DNA of 44,532 bases, taken from assembly GCA_010692635.1 (NCBI GenBank), contig JAAHGL010000045.1:1-44532 (forward strand). The letters run 5' to 3'. The position numbers and the translations under genes are program-made. The notes beneath the pieces were generated by a model that was not told the DNA's origin, searched no databases, and saw only the letters and a list, made by a program, of their open reading frames with translations. This document shows, in pieces, positions 41,405-44,532 of the stretch (its first letter is position 1; each line of letters starts with the position of its first letter). The DNA is from Symploca sp. SIO2C1. GTDB taxonomy: Bacteria > Cyanobacteriota > Cyanobacteriia > Cyanobacteriales > Coleofasciculaceae.

Positions 41405-41701
41405 ATGAGTGAACTTTTAAATTCTTTTCCTGGTAATTCCTCTGAAAGCTTTCACTGCTACTATTCTAACCAGAGTAGCAGAATCGAAATTATTCGGATT
41501 ACTAATATTCCCAATTTTTATTTGGAAAGAGTCGTTTTCCCTGGTCAAAGGCTAGTATTTGAAGCAGTTGAAAATGCTAGATTAGAAGTCCATACTAGTG
41601 ATAGAATTACGACGATTATTACTGATGTCATTCCGTGTGAACAGCTCAGTTGCAATAATAGAAAAACTTCAGAACAAGTTCCCTGTTTAACGATGGCATA
41701 G
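41405..41701 (+). CDS. DUF1830 protein
   Basis: A 98-residue protein of the cyanobacterial DUF1830 family: FHCYYSNQSSRIEIIRITNI, PNFYLERVVFPGQRLVFEAV and LEVHTSDRITTIITDVIPCE. Probably a single small beta domain. Function unknown. The ATG at 41405 (MSELLNSFPG) is preferred; ATG 41399 and TTG 41369 are in frame, none with a good ribosome site. Cys-rich tail (CEQLSC, VPCLTMA) is unusual. Confidence 0.75.
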   Translation: MSELLNSFPGNSSESFHCYYSNQSSRIEIIRITNIPNFYLERVVFPGQRLVFEAVENARLEVHTSDRITTIITDVIPCEQLSCNNRKTSEQVPCLTMA

Positions 41702-41865
41702 TAATTAAGAAAGTTGAGTAGAATGCTAATAACTCACCATCTCATGACGTTCAACTTATACCAATTCTCATAAATTATTGTTACACATCAATTGGGAGCA
41801 TCTCATTTTGGAAAATATACTCGGCAAACTAACGAGAATACTAGTGGGATAATAATGGTAAATTC

Positions 41866-41898
41866 GTAGGTTGGGTTGAGGAACGAAACCCAACCTAC
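41866..41898. repeat. GTAGGTTGGGTT palindromic repeat
   Basis: A perfect 12-bp inverted repeat, GTAGGTTGGGTT (41866-41877) and AACCCAACCTAC (41887-41898), with a 9-nt loop. Related copies at 14313-14339 and near 34925. It lies between the convergent DUF1830 and NAD kinase genes. Confidence 0.7.
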
Positions 41899-41984
41899 AA
41901 AGTACCCACAGTTTTAGTCTGCCCGAAAGTAAAAAACCTACCCTTGTCAGCCATCTCCCCGTCCCCGCGTCATTGAAAAATCCC

Positions 41985-42902
41985 TTAACTGCGGTGGTTG
42001 TTAGTGTAACGGATTCTTGTACCAGCCCATTGGAGTTTTTCCTGTAGAGTTTGGTAATAGGAATAGGTCTCGCGTAAAATAATGAATTTTGCTTGACAAC
42101 CTGCATTACGTATATCTACCCGTTGTCCTGGCCAAATTGAGGTAGCTAAGACACCATCCATCCAGAGCTTAGTGTTAAGCTCATAGTCTCCTAAAGGCCA
42201 GATACTGACAACGGAACCAGAAGGTAAGACAATGGGACGGCTAGAAATACTTAAGGGGCAAATTGGGGTGACAACAATTGCTTCCATGCCATCATGTAAA
42301 ATTGGACCGTTGGCAGAAAGGGTATAACAAGTTGAACCAGTAGGGGTAGCAATAATTAGTCCATCTCCCTGATACTGATCCACCACTTCTCCATCAATCT
42401 CCATTTCCAACATTGAAGTAATCATCCGGTTAGCGGAGGCAGGCTTGACACACATTTCATTGAGAGCCAAAAAGCGATCGCTAACTGGTTTCGTATTGGT
42501 ACGATTACCCTCAAACACTGCTGCTTGTAACATCATTCGCCGTTGAACTGCATAGCGATCCTCTAACAGGCGCTTCCAAATTTGTTCAGTGTCTTTAAAT
42601 TCCTCAAACGGTTCGGTTAGAAAACCCAGATGTCCCCCTACATTTACCGACAAAATCGGTATTCCTTCTGGAGCAAGATGCCTTGCTGCTGCTAGAGCTG
42701 TACCATCACCTCCCAAAACGATCGCTAAATCAATTGGTTTAACGGATGCTAAAAAGACGGGGTAGGGATTATCCTTAGCACTACTCGGTCCGATTAAGAC
42801 TTGACATTTGTGTTGTTCTAATTGCCGAGCGCATTGTTCAGCACAATTTTTGCCTTGAGCGTCTCCGGCTTTGTGGATGATAATTACCTGCTTTAACTGC
42901 AC
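41985..42902 (-). CDS. nadK: NAD kinase
   Basis: A 305-residue ATP-NAD kinase (phosphorylates NAD to NADP, cytosolic). LAIVLGGDGTALAAARHLAP (59-78) carries the GGDGT motif with catalytic Asp66; LGFLTEPFEEF, LNEMCVKPASANRMI (NE/D motif) and YQGDGLIIATPTGSTCYTLS complete the family set. Start GTG 42902 has GAGG five bases upstream. Cyanobacteria usually have two NAD kinases; the length fits the shorter one. Single gene on the minus strand, divergent from a ribbon-helix-helix gene. Confidence 0.95.
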   Translation of the reverse strand: MQLKQVIIIHKAGDAQGKNCAEQCARQLEQHKCQVLIGPSSAKDNPYPVFLASVKPIDLAIVLGGDGTALAAARHLAPEGIPILSVNVGGHLGFLTEPFEEFKDTEQIWKRLLEDRYAVQRRMMLQAAVFEGNRTNTKPVSDRFLALNEMCVKPASANRMITSMLEMEIDGEVVDQYQGDGLIIATPTGSTCYTLSANGPILHDGMEAIVVTPICPLSISSRPIVLPSGSVVSIWPLGDYELNTKLWMDGVLATSIWPGQRVDIRNAGCQAKFIILRETYSYYQTLQEKLQWAGTRIRYTNNHRS

Positions 42903-42980
42903 TTTAACCTCAATTCCTTACCCCTAGTGTTCACCGCCATTTTAGGTAGGAAATGCTATAACATCTTGCCTTCATGCTAT

Positions 42981-43014
42981 TATAATAACATAAATGACGG
43001 CATAATGGCGGCAT
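42981..43014 (+). promoter_or_regulatory. -10 box and tandem operator-like repeat before RHH gene
   Basis: TATAAT at 42981-42986 could be the -10 element. AATGACGGCAT (42993-43003) and AATGGCGGCAT (43004-43014) are two directly adjoining 11-bp repeats that end on the start codon. An inverse CGCCATT lies at 42934-42940. This layout suits autoregulation by the ribbon-helix-helix protein. Confidence 0.4.
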
Positions 43015-43150
43015 GAAAAAGTTAACAGTCCGGTGTTCTGAGAAGGAGTACGAGCGATTAGTAGCTTACTGCACACAAGAGAGCAGGAGCCAAAATGATG
43101 TATTGAGAGAACTGATAAGAAAACTTAGGCTAACAAGAAAGTCATCTTAA
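43013..43150 (+). CDS. Tiny ribbon-helix-helix protein
   Basis: A 45-residue protein starting at ATG 43013: KKLTVRCSEKEYERLVAYCT, then SRSQNDVLRELIRKLRL. A short beta strand (LTVRCS) followed by two helices with SQNDVLRELIR is the ribbon-helix-helix fold of CopG/Arc-type repressors and antitoxins. Very basic. No toxin adjoins; the next gene is a glycosyltransferase 105 bp downstream. It probably represses its own promoter through the 11-bp repeats. No good ribosome site, but translation may start close to the transcript's 5' end. Confidence 0.65.
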   Translation: MKKLTVRCSEKEYERLVAYCTQESRSQNDVLRELIRKLRLTRKSS

Positions 43151-43191
43151 AGGATAAAGTTCTATCAAAGAAAGCATCAAGGTAACTGACG

Positions 43192-43219
43192 GTAGAGACG
43201 TAGCATGCTACGTTTCTAC
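43192..43219. repeat. 28-bp palindrome
   Basis: GTAGAGACGTAGCA and TGCTACGTTTCTAC are complementary except at one base. It is an interspersed cyanobacterial palindrome type, located 36 bp before the glycosyltransferase start. Confidence 0.65.
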
Positions 43220-43254
43220 TTAAAAGATGGGGTTTTTATCCTAATTGACTTTTG

Positions 43255-44244
43255 ATGGAAGCACAACAAAAATTAGATCACCAGGGAGATAGGGATAGTT
43301 CTCTAGACTTTACCGTAGCCGTTCGTGCTTACAACAGCCAACAGAATCTACCGCTTATTTTAGATAAACTGCGATCGCAACTAGGCACACAGAACATTAG
43401 TTGGGAGATTGTGGTAGTTGATAACAACAGCACTGACAATACAGCTAAGATTGTTCAAGAATATCAGTCAAACTGGTGTCAACCCTATCCCCTCAGATAT
43501 TACCTTGAACCAAAGCAAGGAGCCGTCTATGCCAGATGGCGTGCTGTCAGGGAAGCTAGAGGTAAATTGATTGGTTTTTTAGACGACGATAATTTTCCTG
43601 ACTCTAACTGGGTTAGTGCAGCTTACTCTTTTGGTCAATCTTATCCCCAAGCAGGTGTTTACGGTAGTCAGGTGCATGGAGAATTTGAAGTTGACCCTCC
43701 AGAAAATTTTAAAAGAATCCAGGCTTTTCTAGCAATTAAGGAACATGGCTCACAACCTCGTTTGTATAATCACAGTACCCTGAATCTACCCGCTGGTGCA
43801 GGGATGGTAATCCGCAAACAAGTTTGGTTAGACAATGTTCCTGAAAAACTAGTGCTGCAAGGACCTGTAGGAAAATCTTTGTCAGGAAAAGGGGAAGATT
43901 TTGAAGCGATGATTCATATAGGAGAAGCAGGTTGGGAAATCTGGTATAACCCTGATATGTCTATTGAGCACCAAATACCTGCTTCAAGGCTAGAGAGGCA
44001 TTACTTAATTTCTCTCATGCGGAGTGCTGGCTTAAATGTTTGTACTCTCCGCCTCACTAAGGTTAGTAATTGGCAAAAACCAGTTATTATAACGAGGATT
44101 ATAGTAGGTAATCTGCGCAGAATTATTCGACATTGGCTTCAATACAGAGGTCAATACAACTCAGATCTAGTTGCTGCCTGTGAGTTAGAATTTTTTGTGA
44201 GTAGTTTGCTTAGTCCCTTCTCTTATTTTAAAAGAAATATATAG
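43255..44244 (+). CDS. Family 2 glycosyltransferase, HpsE-like
   Basis: A 329-residue GT-A glycosyltransferase. FTVAVRAYNSQQNLPLILDK starts the nucleotide-sugar domain, IVVVDNNSTDNTAKIVQEY and LIGFLDDDNFPDSNWV (DDD metal site) follow, then GAGMVIRKQVW, SGKGEDFEAMIHIGEAGWEI and a HQIPASRLERHYL tail. The layout, with the FKRIQAFLAIKEHGSQPRLY insertion, resembles HpsE of the hormogonium polysaccharide locus, which makes the slime needed for gliding. No other hps genes are in the window. ATG 43255 is preferred over TTG 43252. Confidence 0.8.
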   Translation: MEAQQKLDHQGDRDSSLDFTVAVRAYNSQQNLPLILDKLRSQLGTQNISWEIVVVDNNSTDNTAKIVQEYQSNWCQPYPLRYYLEPKQGAVYARWRAVREARGKLIGFLDDDNFPDSNWVSAAYSFGQSYPQAGVYGSQVHGEFEVDPPENFKRIQAFLAIKEHGSQPRLYNHSTLNLPAGAGMVIRKQVWLDNVPEKLVLQGPVGKSLSGKGEDFEAMIHIGEAGWEIWYNPDMSIEHQIPASRLERHYLISLMRSAGLNVCTLRLTKVSNWQKPVIITRIIVGNLRRIIRHWLQYRGQYNSDLVAACELEFFVSSLLSPFSYFKRNI

Positions 44245-44290
44245 CGCCTTGCACCTTGATGAGATACATAGTCTACCATGTGACATCATT

Positions 44291-44387
44291 CTAGTGCAGC
44301 GCGGCAAAAGTAACTGACCAGTTTGAGAGCGTTAGAATCCTTACTCTATAAGCATTCTAAATTCTAAATTCCGTGCAGCGGCACTAG
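44291..44387. repeat. MITE copy 2, 97 bp
   Basis: Same element as 40792-40902, with two ATTCTAA heptamers (44354-44367) instead of four. Ends CTAGTGCAGCGCGG and CCGTGCAGCGGCACTAG. The next bases (TTAGGGCTTGCTG, 44392-44404) are the insertion-sequence-like end seen elsewhere. Confidence 0.8.
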
Positions 44388-44531
44388 ATACTTAGGGCTT
44401 GCTGTATAAGTGTGGAAGCTATACCAGACTTGGCTTTCAATCATTTTGATGCCAAACACGTCCCAGGTTTTCTGGTAAAATGCCTCAAAACCCTTGTACC
44501 GCCGTGATGGGAAAATGTACCGAAAAGTTGA
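44364..44531 (-). pseudogene. Partial frame at window edge, 3' part replaced by repeats
   Basis: The minus-strand frame enters from the right edge and reads RYIFPSRRYKGFEAFYQKTW, DVFGIKMIESQVWYSFHTYT and ASPKYLVPLHGI before TAG 44364-44366. The first part is protein-like; the last 12 codons are TTAGGGCTTGCT and MITE sequence. A gene continues beyond the window, and its tail was apparently lost to the element. Family not recognised. Confidence 0.35.
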
Positions 44532-44532
44532 G

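Noticed and set aside
41768-42106. Minus-strand frame of 112 codons
   Set aside because: It overlaps the end of nadK in another frame and crosses the GTAGGTTGGGTT palindrome.
1-44532. tRNA or rRNA genes
   Set aside because: No T-loop GGTTCGAATCC-type motif with a matching acceptor stem, and no rRNA-like conserved segments were noticed by eye; a covariance search was not possible.

Overview
The window comes from a cyanobacterium, most likely a filamentous one. Direct evidence is a chlorophyll synthase gene (chlG), cyanobacteria-restricted families (DUF2862, DUF3082, DUF1830, SLH/OprB-type porin), many GCGATCGC (HIP1) sites and many arrays of 7-bp tandem repeats like the STRR repeats of filamentous cyanobacteria. 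A glycosyltransferase resembling HpsE (hormogonium polysaccharide) also fits a motile filament. The species cannot be named from the sequence alone. Gene density is loose, and intergenic DNA is full of palindromes, MITE-like elements and gene remnants.

Layout. 1-7.3 kb is accessory: a PhoD-type phosphatase, a ParA ATPase with a small partner, then a three-gene operon of a Pepco-like protein, a caspase-like protease and a membrane protein. A toxin-antitoxin graveyard follows: a clipped XRE antitoxin, a VapB with a broken VapC, and an orphan antitoxin. 7.4-16 kb carries housekeeping genes (YjbQ, DUF423, Ca/Na antiporter, PAPS reductase, response regulator, WG-repeat Ser/Thr kinase) plus an exported protein of unknown function. 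16-18.2 kb has three PD-(D/E)XK-type genes (a truncated nuclease, an Rpn-family protein, Uma2). 18.6-23.2 kb has an ABC-2 permease, the DUF2862/Get3d-like/chlG cluster and an HTH-GrpE-like fusion. 23.5-27.9 kb is an envelope cluster: PepSY-like protein, divergent PstS, porin, polysaccharide deacetylase.

27.9-29.6 kb holds a Panacea antitoxin with its probable toxin, then fused fragments of an Rpn gene and a papain-like amidase. 29.6-33.9 kb is a run of + strand genes: a one-piece BtaA-BtaB betaine-lipid synthase, a sulfotransferase-like protein, two SDR oxidoreductases and a third gene cut off next to an IS110 remnant. 34-36 kb has a metallophosphoesterase and a second intact Rpn protein with a 13-unit Glu-Gly-Arg repeat. 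36.2-38.5 kb is a membrane GTPase with DUF3082. 39-40.7 kb is a cysteine-dioxygenase-like cupin fused to a methyltransferase. The rest holds DUF1830, NAD kinase, a tiny ribbon-helix-helix protein and the HpsE-like glycosyltransferase.

The best candidates for something new are the Pepco/caspase/membrane operon, the betaine-lipid synthase cluster (with PhoD and PstS it suggests a phosphate-sparing lifestyle), the cupin-methyltransferase fusion and the Panacea pair. A second theme is heptamer repeats touching genes: they form the N-terminus of the deacetylase, the C-terminus of a nuclease and the start codon of chlG. All functional calls are from reading translations and motifs; no database search was run.
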